Shown: positions 1 to 6,625, counted from the first letter of the stretch. The stretch is 14,210 nt of DNA from DRQF01 sp964559135 (GCA_964559135.1 CAZLGG010000103.1:1-14210), one strand, 5' to 3'. Notes: generated by a model from the sequence alone, not told the origin. Numbers and translations are program-made.

Positions 1-1
1 C

Positions 2-562
2 GACTATCGCGGGAAGGTCATCGACTTCTCCGCTCGGGTCCTCAAGGTCGAGCACCATTCCATGGCGGCCTTCTTCCCGCAGTACAGTCCGGGGGAAGGC
101 GGCGTCGACGACTTCTGGATCACTTATGTGACCTCGGACGGCGCCATCCCCCTCACCGTGATCTGGCTGAAGAAGCCCAAGGTGGAGCTGGAGCTGAAGG
201 ATCAGGTGCACTTGCAGGGCGTCTTCTACAACCTGTGGGCCTACCGCGCCCACAAGGGGCGGGTGATTCGCGCGCCCCTTCTTTTCGGGCTGGGCGATAT
301 CGAAAAGGTGGAGATCGCCAAGTATTCCGGGTTCGATCCCGTGGTCTGGGGCATCCTGATCTTTTCGGTCCTGATCATCGTGCTGGTGTACCTGGTGGTG
401 CGAGCAGACCGTAAGCGGGCACGCATGTTCCAAGATGAACTCCGCGCCAAACGACGTCTTCACAGGGGTTTGAACCGGGTGGCTGCCGAAACCCTGGCCG
501 ATTCGGAAGCCGGAGCGTCAGGCGAGGGAACCTCGCGTCCCGGCGACCCATCCGGGGCATGA
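2..562 (+). CDS. Single-pass membrane protein of unknown function, 5' end missing
   Basis: The reading frame is open from the first bases of the window to a TGA at 560-562, so the gene starts upstream; the ATG at 62 is only an internal methionine. About 186 residues are visible. Residues 1-105 look like a soluble beta-rich domain that opens with DYRGKVIDFSARVLKVE and contains VHLQGVFYNLWAYRAHKGR. A hydrophobic helix follows at about 113-133, then a strongly basic segment (RADRKRAR) and a low-complexity Ala/Gly/Ser tail. By the positive-inside rule the tail should be cytoplasmic and the beta-rich part extracytoplasmic. The pairing of a YRGK segment with a later FxxxxYR segment before one membrane helix resembles an uncharacterised planctomycete family I recall, but I cannot name a domain. 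Function is unknown. It is separated from the flagellin gene by a structured 238-base gap. Confidence 0.75.
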   Translation, partial: DYRGKVIDFSARVLKVEHHSMAAFFPQYSPGEGGVDDFWITYVTSDGAIPLTVIWLKKPKVELELKDQVHLQGVFYNLWAYRAHKGRVIRAPLLFGLGDIEKVEIAKYSGFDPVVWGILIFSVLIIVLVYLVVRADRKRARMFQDELRAKRRLHRGLNRVAAETLADSEAGASGEGTSRPGDPSGA

Positions 563-598
563 GAGCTCCCGAAAGGTTCGTTTCCCCTCTCCCGCATA

Positions 599-665
599 GA
601 TATGAAACAGGATGGGATAGGGCTGTTGTAGCACTGAATATATCTAAGACAGCATTTTTCATATC
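599..665 (+). repeat. Nested inverted repeats in AT-rich island before flagellin gene
   Basis: GATATGAAA at 599-607 is perfectly complementary to TTTCATATC at 657-665. Inside it, GCTGT at 622-626 pairs with ACAGC at 649-653. A competing pair is AACAG at 606-610 with CTGTT at 623-627, so two alternative foldings are possible. In DNA the outer arms could be a spaced operator; in RNA they could form a long stem-loop. No T-tract follows, so this is not a standard terminator for the upstream gene. Confidence 0.45.
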
Positions 666-743
666 AAGTAGGTCTCTCTGGGTCCGAAAAGATCCCTGGA
701 GTTTGAATGTGCCCGATCCCGCGGGGGGCGAGCCACGAGAGAG

Positions 744-757
744 GACCCTTCGGGGTC
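744..757 (+). promoter_or_regulatory. UUCG-capped hairpin in flagellin 5' leader
   Basis: GACCC (744-748), the loop TTCG (749-752) and GGGTC (753-757) form a five-base-pair stem with the very stable C(UUCG)G tetraloop. It ends 43 bases before the flagellin ATG. It could protect the mRNA 5' end or position a regulator; the function is inferred only from its place. Confidence 0.4.
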
Positions 758-783
758 GCATGCATAACGACGGGGCAAGATCC

Positions 784-793
784 AAAAGGAGAG
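784..793 (+). promoter_or_regulatory. Strong ribosome binding site of flagellin gene
   Basis: AAAAGGAGAG lies with its GGAG core at 788-791, nine bases before the ATG at 801. It fixes the start of the flagellin gene and is the best Shine-Dalgarno site on the plus strand of the window. Confidence 0.8.
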
Positions 794-800
794 AGACCCG

Positions 801-1619
801 ATGGGCCTGAGAATCAACACCAACGTTTTTTCATTGAATGCGCAGCGCAACTTGAGCACGCACAGCAACCGTTTGGGCAAGTCGTTCGCTCGACTGTCCA
901 CCGGTCTTCGTATCACCAACGCGTCCGACGACGCCGCCGGCCTTGCGATTTCCGAGCGCTTGAGGGCGCGGGTTCGCTCCCTCGACCAGGCGGGTCGGAA
1001 CGCCAACGACGGCATCTCGTTGGCCTCGACGGCCGAAGGCGCCTTGGGCGAAACGTCGAACATCCTCATCCGTCTTCGTGAACTGGCCGTCCAGGCGTCC
1101 AATGGCACGGTTTCCAGCGCGGACAAGACGACGCTCAACGACGAATTCCAGTCACTCGTGAGCGAAGTGACCCGAATCGCGGATTCGACCAACTTCAACA
1201 GCATCAATCTGCTCAACAGCACGGCCACGGTGAGCTTCCAGGTGGGGGCCGGGACGACCTCTGGGACGGATACCATTTCCGTGACCTTGAGCTCCTCCAC
1301 GGCCAGCGCCCTCGGGCTCTCTTCGCTGGACATCAGCACCGGGGCTTCGGCGGCCATCACCGCCATCGATACGGCGATCAACAGCGTTGCCAAGACGCGC
1401 GGCACGTTCGGCGCCATTCAGAATCGACTCAATTCGACCATCAACGCGCTCGACATCTCCGTCGAGAACCTGAGCGCGGCCGAGTCCCGCATCCGTGACG
1501 TGGATGTGGCCAAGGAGTCCGCGGCCCTCACGCGGAACACGATCCTTCAGCAAGCGGCGATCGGGGTCTTGTCCCAGGCCAACCTGGTGCCCCAGTCGGC
1601 GCTCTCCCTTCTCCAGTAG
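801..1619 (+). CDS. fliC: Flagellin, short form
   Basis: Structural subunit of the flagellar filament, exported through the flagellar type III system and polymerised outside the cell. The 272-residue product shows the conserved N-terminal D0/D1 region (MGLRINTNVFSLNAQRNL near residue 1, LSTGLRITNASDDAAGLAIS around 33-52, IRLRELAVQASNG around 91-103). It also has the conserved C-terminal D1/D0 helix (about 205-272), including AESRIRDVDVAKE and the ending VPQSALSLLQ. Only about 50 residues lie between them, so the surface-exposed D2/D3 domains of long flagellins such as the roughly 500-residue Salmonella protein are absent. Start is fixed by a strong Shine-Dalgarno site, and an intrinsic terminator follows 33 bases after the stop, so the gene is probably monocistronic. 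No other flagellar gene is present in the window. The symbol fliC (or hag) is by family only. Confidence 0.97.
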   Translation: MGLRINTNVFSLNAQRNLSTHSNRLGKSFARLSTGLRITNASDDAAGLAISERLRARVRSLDQAGRNANDGISLASTAEGALGETSNILIRLRELAVQASNGTVSSADKTTLNDEFQSLVSEVTRIADSTNFNSINLLNSTATVSFQVGAGTTSGTDTISVTLSSSTASALGLSSLDISTGASAAITAIDTAINSVAKTRGTFGAIQNRLNSTINALDISVENLSAAESRIRDVDVAKESAALTRNTILQQAAIGVLSQANLVPQSALSLLQ

Positions 1620-1652
1620 GGTTGAGCGGCGAGGCGTCCCGCTCGTGATGAA

Positions 1653-1692
1653 GGTCCCGGTCGTCGGCAGGACGACCGGGGCCTTTTTTTTT
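1653..1692 (+). terminator. Intrinsic terminator after flagellin gene
   Basis: GGTCCCGGTCGTC (1653-1665) pairs with GACGACCGGGGCC (1671-1683) as a 13-base-pair stem with one G-U pair. The loop has five bases, and nine T residues follow at once (1684-1692). This is an almost ideal Rho-independent terminator and should isolate flagellin transcription from the next gene. Confidence 0.95.
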
Positions 1693-1771
1693 ATCCCGTT
1701 CCCTCGGGGCTTTCCGGACGTCTTGAAGAGTGACGTTTCTCGGTTCATGACCCGGGCCCTGGGGGCTCACC

Positions 1772-3175
1772 ATGACCACTCCACGACCCCGCTTTCTTGG
1801 CGCGGCACTCCTGTTTCTACTCTTGACCACCGTCGGCACGGGGCAGACGATCGCTGTTTGCAACCGATTGCTCGGACAACTCACTCTGCTTCAACCCGAC
1901 GGGACGCTCTACGCGACGTTCTCGGGTCTGGGCGAGTTGGGACCCGTGGCGTCGGACGGCGTGGATCACCTCTGGGCGCTTCGCGGGAATCCGGGCGCTC
2001 TTTACCGCATCGATCTGAACACGCTCGATATCTCGAGTCAGCTTCTACCCGCCGAGGCGACCTCCGTGGCCATGATGCCGGACGGTGGCGCTCTCGTGGG
2101 GCTCGATGACGGCGGGGGAGCCCTGCTTCACTTCGACGCCGAAGGCGTCTTGCTGGAGACCTGGCCGTCGCCCGGCATTCCCCAGGCCATCCTCGTGGCT
2201 CCCGGTGGCGAGAGTCTCGTTGCCGTGACCGGCGGGCCGAACGAGACGTCGTTGGCCCGGTTCGACGCAGGCGGTGGACTCCTCTCTCAGCACCCCTTGG
2301 GTTTGGAGCCCCGGAGTATCGTTCGCGCCGAGGGCTCCGAGGTTCTCGTCCTCTGTCGCTCCTCCCGTGAAATCTGGCGCTACCAGGCGGACGGTTCACT
2401 GCTGGATGTGGTTTCCGTGGGCCCCGGAGCCTACGCCGTCGCCGTGGCTCCGGATGGCGACTGGGTCGTCGCCTATGCGGCTCTGCAGCAGTTGGAGTCG
2501 AGGGCGCCCGACGGGGCGTTGGCGATGACGGCGACTCAGGTGGGGCTGATCACGAGTCTGGGGTTCGACGGGGCGGGCCGCCTTTGGGCTCAGGATTGGC
2601 AGGGCAGTGTCACCGCGACGCAACCGTGGCAGCAGGTGCAGGCATCGTGGAGCGGATCTCACGGACTGGAAGCTCTCGGGGACTTCACCGGATTGGAATT
2701 CTGTCGCGGGGCGGGACGGTTCCATGACAGCGACGCAGACGGCGTCCGAAACGGTGACGAACTGGATGCCGGTACCGATCCGTTCGACTCGACCGATCAA
2801 CCGTTTTTCATTGCGGGACAACCCGTCGGAGGAAGCGGAAATGCTTATGCCTTGGCGCTCCAAGCCGTCGGCTTCGGCTACGGAGCGTACCGTTTGGGAG
2901 TCGCCTTCACGGGGCGCCCGCCCGGCGACGGCCCCGCGGGATTCGCTCTCGCCGACGACGGTCTTTTTCGGGCGGCACAACAGAGTTACCTTTCGTGGTT
3001 CGGAGCACCCATCGGCATCCTCGATCCCTACGGCTTGGCTTCGCCGGTCCTACAGCTCCCGCCCCTGGGGAACCTCTCGGGGGTTCAGGTGCGTGTGGCC
3101 ATGCTGGTCTGGCCCGATCTCACCGACCCGCTTCATGTCGTCGCGTCGCCGTCGTTCGCATGCAGCCTTCCGTGA
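1772..3175 (+). CDS. Secreted beta-propeller protein with calcium-binding-type repeat
   Basis: The 467-residue product starts with a signal peptide: basic RPR, a hydrophobic run at residues 9-22, and probable cleavage near GTG-Q at 24/25. Residues about 27-310 consist of repeated blade-like units with PDG, DAEG and QADG turns and alternating hydrophobic strands, as in NHL/SMP-30-type beta-propellers. The segment at 319-340, beginning DSDADGVRNGDELDAGTDP, is a thrombospondin type 3 / EF-hand-like calcium-binding repeat. Residues about 345-467 form a further beta-rich domain resembling C-terminal domains I recall from large planctomycete secreted proteins. The ligand and role are unknown; surface adhesion or binding of a polymer is a guess. 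The ATG is chosen because the signal peptide follows at once; only a weak GGGGG precedes it. Its last 16 bases overlap dprA. Confidence 0.85.
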   Translation: MTTPRPRFLGAALLFLLLTTVGTGQTIAVCNRLLGQLTLLQPDGTLYATFSGLGELGPVASDGVDHLWALRGNPGALYRIDLNTLDISSQLLPAEATSVAMMPDGGALVGLDDGGGALLHFDAEGVLLETWPSPGIPQAILVAPGGESLVAVTGGPNETSLARFDAGGGLLSQHPLGLEPRSIVRAEGSEVLVLCRSSREIWRYQADGSLLDVVSVGPGAYAVAVAPDGDWVVAYAALQQLESRAPDGALAMTATQVGLITSLGFDGAGRLWAQDWQGSVTATQPWQQVQASWSGSHGLEALGDFTGLEFCRGAGRFHDSDADGVRNGDELDAGTDPFDSTDQPFFIAGQPVGGSGNAYALALQAVGFGYGAYRLGVAFTGRPPGDGPAGFALADDGLFRAAQQSYLSWFGAPIGILDPYGLASPVLQLPPLGNLSGVQVRVAMLVWPDLTDPLHVVASPSFACSLP

Positions 3176-4299
3176 GCGTGCGTCGCGTCGAAGAGCGCCA
3201 TCGCATTCTCGTGGGATTGGCCTCCACGGGACTGGCGGGCATCGCCGAGCTGCGGCGGTTGGAACGCTGCCCGAACTGGCACGCTGCTCTCGAGCCCCAT
3301 CACGGCCGAGGACTCGGCCTCTCCAAGGCTCTCACGACGGCGTTGGTCGAGCAGCCGGCCATCGCCAGGGGAGACGTCGTCTTGGAGCAGACGGAGGCGA
3401 TGGGGTTGGACTGGCTCACGTTCGAGGATGATCGTTACCCGGACGACTTCATGCACCTCGCCAACCCTCCCCTCGTCCTTTGGGTCAAGGGCCGTCTTCC
3501 GGCGCCGGAGCAGCCGCGCGTGGGGATCGTGGGGTCCAGGCGATGCAGCCGGTATGCCGGACGGGTGGCCGCGAACCTGGGCCGGGATCTGGGGCGTCGC
3601 GGGGTGTCCGTGATCAGCGGTCTTGCGCGTGGTGTCGATGGGGCCGCCCACCGGGGGTGCGTGGAGGGGGATGGGACGACCATCGCGATCATGGGGTCAG
3701 GCCTGGCGCGGATCTACCCCCCCGAACATGGAGGGCTCGTCGAGGCGATTGTGGAGAGCGGCGGCGGGGTTCTCACGGAGTTCCAACCGGACGCGCCGCC
3801 TTTGCCGAGGAACTTTCCTCGTCGCAATCGCCTCATCGCGGCACTCTCTCAGGCTCTCGTTCTCGTCGAGGCGACGCGTAAGAGCGGAGGATTGATCACG
3901 GTGCGTTGGGCTTCCGACCTCGGTCGAGAGATCTTCGCCGTTCCCGGGCAGGTGGACAACCCGAGCGCGGAGGGGACGCTCGCATTGATTCGCGACGGCG
4001 TTCGATGCGTGACCTCGGCCGCCGACATCGTGGAGGACATGGGGTGGGCCGGTGATGAGGAATCGAGAATCGTGAAGTCGATCGGGTCGGAGCCCACCGG
4101 TCGGAGGCGTCTGAACGCCAGACAAGAACGGGTGTTGGCTCTTCTGGATCACGAGCCGTGTCCGCTCGATGATCTGTTGCGAGGGCTCGAGTATTCGCCT
4201 GGCGAGACGCTCACGATCCTGCTCTCCCTCGAGCTGGACGGATGGGTGGCGCAGGAACCGGGACTGCGGTTCCGGAAGTTGTCGCGCTCCGGGAGTTGA
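3160..4299 (+). CDS. dprA: DNA processing protein DprA (Smf)
   Basis: DprA binds incoming single-stranded DNA in the cytoplasm during natural transformation and loads RecA on it. From the ATG at 3160 the product has 379 residues, normal for the family. An N-terminal helical region (about 10-75) precedes the Rossmann-like domain (about 120-295), with VGIVGSRR at 121, SGLARGVDGAAHRG at 153, FPRRNRLIAALS at 219 and GREIFAVPGQ just after. A winged-helix C-terminal domain follows (about 318-375). No Shine-Dalgarno is visible. The frame stays open far upstream inside the previous gene, so the start rests on family length. GTG at 3172 forms a GTGA overlap with the preceding stop and is an equally good alternative. 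Either start suggests translational coupling to the secreted propeller gene. All signature motifs are intact. Confidence 0.95.
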   Translation: MQPSVSVRRVEERHRILVGLASTGLAGIAELRRLERCPNWHAALEPHHGRGLGLSKALTTALVEQPAIARGDVVLEQTEAMGLDWLTFEDDRYPDDFMHLANPPLVLWVKGRLPAPEQPRVGIVGSRRCSRYAGRVAANLGRDLGRRGVSVISGLARGVDGAAHRGCVEGDGTTIAIMGSGLARIYPPEHGGLVEAIVESGGGVLTEFQPDAPPLPRNFPRRNRLIAALSQALVLVEATRKSGGLITVRWASDLGREIFAVPGQVDNPSAEGTLALIRDGVRCVTSAADIVEDMGWAGDEESRIVKSIGSEPTGRRRLNARQERVLALLDHEPCPLDDLLRGLEYSPGETLTILLSLELDGWVAQEPGLRFRKLSRSGS

Positions 4300-4320
4300 T
4301 CATCGAGCGAGAAGACGGCG

Positions 4321-4515
4321 TCAGAGGGAAAGGACCCACTCCATCAGGAAGTAGATCCCGATGGACGCCGCCACGACCCAGAAGGTGGTCACGAGAAAAA
4401 GCCTGAGCCCTTGCTTCCATATCTCGCGGAAATCGCGTCGCCCGGGCGTGCACGTGATGATCGAGATCACGAGGCAGAGGGGGAGGAATAAGAAGAGACT
4501 CTGCCAAAGCGTCAT
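4321..4515 (-). CDS. Small two-helix membrane protein
   Basis: The 64-residue product has hydrophobic helices at about 5-22 and 37-60, joined by a short basic loop (GRRDFREIWKQ). The ATG overlaps the stop of the upstream membrane-protein gene as ATGA (4512-4515), so the two are almost surely cotranscribed and translationally coupled. Longer versions of this frame that run through the neighbouring gene read as Arg/Pro-rich nonsense and are shadows. I do not recognise a family. A role as a small partner subunit of the 152-residue membrane protein is inferred from the coupling. It converges on dprA with 21 bases between the stops and no visible terminator. Confidence 0.7.
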   Translation of the reverse strand: MTLWQSLFLFLPLCLVISIITCTPGRRDFREIWKQGLRLFLVTTFWVVAASIGIYFLMEWVLSL

Positions 4516-4970
4516 TCGGCGGTCTCCCCGGCCGGGGCCTCGGAGCGTTCGTGGGCGAAGTCGTAGGCATCGACCGCCACGATGATATTGAGCAGAGCCG
4601 CGACGCCTGAATACAGGCAGCCGACGTCGTAGAACGGATTCATCTCCTCGATGTAGAGATGACGCGTGAAGAACGCCGCGAGCATGGAGACGAGGCCACC
4701 AAACAGATGCGCAACCGCCCAAATCGGGTGACGGTCGAAAGGCGAGATGTTGCGGAAGTCGGAGAGAAACATTCCGAAAAGGAATGTGACGATGACGAGG
4801 GCTCCGAGGATGATTCCTCGTTTGCGCTGCCCTACGAGGAAGTGTCCGGCTCCGGGGATCAACCAGGCGAGGATGACCGTGCGGCGTTCGAGGGCGGTCG
4901 TCGTCGTGAAGAACCTGAGGGCCATGACGAGCACCAAGGGTACAGCGATGATCAGGATCGGATTCTGCAA
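4512..4970 (-). CDS. Multi-pass membrane protein, DUF6677-like
   Basis: From a TTG at 4970 the product has 152 residues, with hydrophobic segments at about 3-20, 33-47, 52-70, 83-103 and 114-136. The motif AWLIPGAGHFLVGQRKRG (35-52) and the ending with YDVGCLYSGVAALLN and VAVDAYDF resemble a small membrane family I recall from planctomycetes as DUF6677; the name is from memory and unverified. The TTG is preferred because AGGGGAG lies five bases upstream and the first helix begins right after it. GTG at 5057 would add 29 residues that look like random coding and has a poorly placed site. Function is unknown. It is divergent from the thioesterase gene and overlaps the downstream small membrane gene by four bases. 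Confidence 0.75.
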   Translation of the reverse strand: MQNPILIIAVPLVLVMALRFFTTTTALERRTVILAWLIPGAGHFLVGQRKRGIILGALVIVTFLFGMFLSDFRNISPFDRHPIWAVAHLFGGLVSMLAAFFTRHLYIEEMNPFYDVGCLYSGVAALLNIIVAVDAYDFAHERSEAPAGETAE

Positions 4971-4975
4971 AGGGG

Positions 4976-4982
4976 CTCCCCT
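4976..4982 (-). promoter_or_regulatory. Ribosome binding site deciding the TTG start of the membrane gene
   Basis: On the minus strand AGGGGAG lies five bases before the TTG at 4970-4968. It is the only well-spaced site near the predicted N-terminus and so argues against the upstream GTG at 5057. Confidence 0.55.
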
Positions 4983-5225
4983 GGACCATGTCTCGTCGAC
5001 GGGAGACGATACGGAACGGAATGGTTGGCGGCAAGAAGTCGGGTCGGAGCGTTTCACCCTCCATTGCCCGAGAGTTCTCCAAGAACAAGCCCGTGGCGTC
5101 TTTTCCGCGGCGGGGGGCTCATCTATACTCGGGCCGAAGGGGATGGGGTCGTCTCGTCCATGCGACGCCGCCAGTCCTGCGGACTCCGTCGAGATGGCGC
5201 GAGGTCACGGGGAGGTGGGGTCGGG

Positions 5226-5231
5226 AAGGAG
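5226..5231 (+). promoter_or_regulatory. Ribosome binding site deciding the TTG start of the thioesterase
   Basis: AAGGAG lies seven bases before the TTG at 5239, which is the start expected from family alignments. It outweighs the in-frame ATG at 5194, which has no such site. Confidence 0.7.
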
Positions 5232-5238
5232 TCCGCGC

Positions 5239-5637
5239 TTGTCGGAACATGTCACCCAGCTTCGGGTTCGCTACGCCGACACGGACAAGGCCGGTGTCGT
5301 CTATTACGCCAACTATCTCGCCTTTTTCGAAGTGGGACGGACCGAACTCATGAGAACCCTGGGTTGTCCGTACGCCGTGCTCGAGGAGGAGGAGGGCGTC
5401 ATCATGCCGGTGATCGAGGCCCATGTCCGCTACCAAGCCCCGGCGCATTATGATGACCTGCTGAGTGTGGCCTCGCGCGTGACGGAGGTTCGGAAGGTGA
5501 GGCTCCGAATCGACAGCAGAATCTTCGACGCTGCGACGGGAGAGCCGCGCGCAGAAGGTTGGGTGTGGCTGGCGTGCTTGAAGGGTGGGCGTCCCGCCCC
5601 TCTCCCGTCTCGCCTCTTGCAGGTGGCCTCAGAGTGA
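5239..5637 (+). CDS. Acyl-CoA thioesterase, YbgC/4HBT hotdog family
   Basis: Hotdog-fold thioesterase predicted to hydrolyse acyl-CoA in the cytoplasm. In proteobacteria YbgC is linked to the Tol-Pal system and phospholipid metabolism, but no tol gene lies here. The product has 132 residues from the TTG start, typical for the family. RVRYADTDKAGVVYYANYLA (residues 9-28) is the family signature; Asp16 aligns with the catalytic aspartate (Asp17) of Pseudomonas 4-hydroxybenzoyl-CoA thioesterase. VRYQAPAHYDDLL (63-75) and the following strands complete the hotdog fold. An ATG at 5194 would add 15 residues of poor quality. The gene is followed after 97 bases by a lipoprotein gene on the same strand. 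Substrate chain length cannot be told from sequence; the family is certain, the symbol ybgC less so. Confidence 0.9.
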   Translation: MSEHVTQLRVRYADTDKAGVVYYANYLAFFEVGRTELMRTLGCPYAVLEEEEGVIMPVIEAHVRYQAPAHYDDLLSVASRVTEVRKVRLRIDSRIFDAATGEPRAEGWVWLACLKGGRPAPLPSRLLQVASE

Positions 5638-5718
5638 TGGAATTATTGGTCACGGTGATCGTCCAGGCTGCGGAATCGTCATGAAACGCCGCTGTTTTGG
5701 AGCCCCGCGTCCCGGAAT

Positions 5719-5724
5719 GGGAGG
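5719..5724 (+). promoter_or_regulatory. Ribosome binding site of the HEAT-repeat lipoprotein
   Basis: GGGAGG lies ten bases before the ATG at 5735, directly in front of a lipoprotein signal peptide. It settles the start against in-frame codons further upstream (ATG at 5681). Confidence 0.65.
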
Positions 5725-5734
5725 ATACGTCGCT

Positions 5735-6625
5735 ATGAATCGGATTCTTACTGGCCTTCTTTTGGCGCTCATGCTTGCCGCTTGCGCCGAGACCGCGTCG
5801 GACTCCTCGGAGGGCGACGGAACCATGGAGCGCACCGCGGTCACGACCGAAGGTCTTCCGCCTGAATCCGAGCGCGAAGCGACGGAACGCCGACTCCAAC
5901 TGGAACGATCCGTCGACCAGTGGTTCCTGGCCTACCAACAGCAGGAGTTTTCGAAGGCCGATGGATTGGCCACCCACCTGGAACAGTACGTCAATAACCA
6001 TCTGCGGCAGATCGAGCGCGACGCCCAGATGAGCAGCCCTCGTTTTCGCAAAGTGGCTGCGGCGGCTCTCGGATTCAGCGGTAAGGAAGAGGTCGTGCCG
6101 GTCCTCATCGGTGCTTTGAAGGACCCCTTCCAGGACGTCGTCCTGGCCTCGTTGCTCTCGCTGTGGAGGTTGTCCTTGTCGGGAGTCGAGGTGCCCGCCG
6201 CACCCGTGGCCTCCCTGCTCGGCCACAGCGTCGCCGACATCCGGAGCAACGCTGCCATGGTTCTCGCCCATGCGGTGACGCCCGCCGACAAGGACCTCTT
6301 CTTGCCCCTGACATCCGCCATGGAGGATGAGGACGCCGGGGTTCGACTCCACGCCGCCGTGGCGTTGGGCGCCCTCGGCGAACCGGATGCCGTCCCGTTT
6401 CTCGTCAAAGGCTTGGACGATCGGAAGGCTCTCGTTCGTATCCGGAGCGCCTATGCTCTCGGACGCATCGGAAGTCGTGCGGCCGTGCCCGCGCTCATCG
6501 ATCACCTGGACGACCCGAACAATGATGTTTCGAAAGCGATCCACAAGGCGCTCCAGACGATCACCGGCCAGAAGATCCCTCGTCTGAAACACGAGTGGAA
6601 GAACTACTGGAGGGAGAACGCCTGA
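5735..6625 (+). CDS. HEAT-repeat lipoprotein
   Basis: The 296-residue product begins with a lipoprotein signal peptide, MNRILTGLLLALMLAAC, whose lipobox LAAC puts the lipidated cysteine at residue 17. A flexible acidic stretch (18-50) follows, then a helical region (50-100). HEAT-like helical pairs run from about 103 to 275, clearest at SPRFRKVAAAALGF, DAGVRLHAAVALGALGEPDAVPFLV and KALVRIRSAYALGRIGSRAAVPALI. Such repeats form a curved scaffold for binding other proteins, so an anchored periplasmic or surface adaptor is likely; the partner is unknown. PBS-lyase-type HEAT repeats can look the same. Transcription may continue from the thioesterase gene (97-base gap, no terminator seen). It converges on priA with only four bases between the stops. 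Confidence 0.85.
   Translation: MNRILTGLLLALMLAACAETASDSSEGDGTMERTAVTTEGLPPESEREATERRLQLERSVDQWFLAYQQQEFSKADGLATHLEQYVNNHLRQIERDAQMSSPRFRKVAAAALGFSGKEEVVPVLIGALKDPFQDVVLASLLSLWRLSLSGVEVPAAPVASLLGHSVADIRSNAAMVLAHAVTPADKDLFLPLTSAMEDEDAGVRLHAAVALGALGEPDAVPFLVKGLDDRKALVRIRSAYALGRIGSRAAVPALIDHLDDPNNDVSKAIHKALQTITGQKIPRLKHEWKNYWRENA

Larger units (their letters stand above)
563..800 (+). other. Intergenic leader region of the flagellin gene
   Basis: These 238 bases carry no convincing ORF. The part from about 597 to 670 is clearly AT-richer than its surroundings and holds inverted repeats; 721-757 is GC-rich and ends in a small hairpin. The promoter of the flagellin gene should lie here, but I could not find a good match to the sigma-28 consensus (TAAA, about 15 bases, GCCGATAA) or to the sigma-54 GG-N10-GC pattern. 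Confidence 0.5.
4971..5238. other. Divergent intergenic region between membrane pair and thioesterase
   Basis: These 268 bases separate genes read in opposite directions and should hold promoters for both. On the plus strand TATACT at 5124-5129 matches five of six bases of the sigma-70 -10 element, but the -35 position (5101-5106, TTTTCC) is poor, so it is only a weak candidate. A small AGTCC-TGC-GGACT hairpin lies at 5173-5185. Open frames here look like shadows or the unused extension of the thioesterase frame. Confidence 0.4.

Noticed and set aside
563..800. Sigma-28 or sigma-54 promoter for flagellin
   Set aside because: No stretch matches both boxes of either consensus at proper spacing; naming one would be guesswork.
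659..1417. 252-codon minus-strand frame opposite flagellin
   Set aside because: Flagellin on the plus strand is certain, and the antisense product has no family features or good start site.
1684..1771. Promoter for the propeller gene (TTGAAG near 1723)
   Set aside because: The possible -35 matches four of six bases, but no acceptable -10 lies at 16-18 bases.
5402..6592. 396-codon minus-strand frame opposite the thioesterase and the HEAT-repeat gene
   Set aside because: No recognisable motif; its length follows from high GC opposite two well-supported genes.
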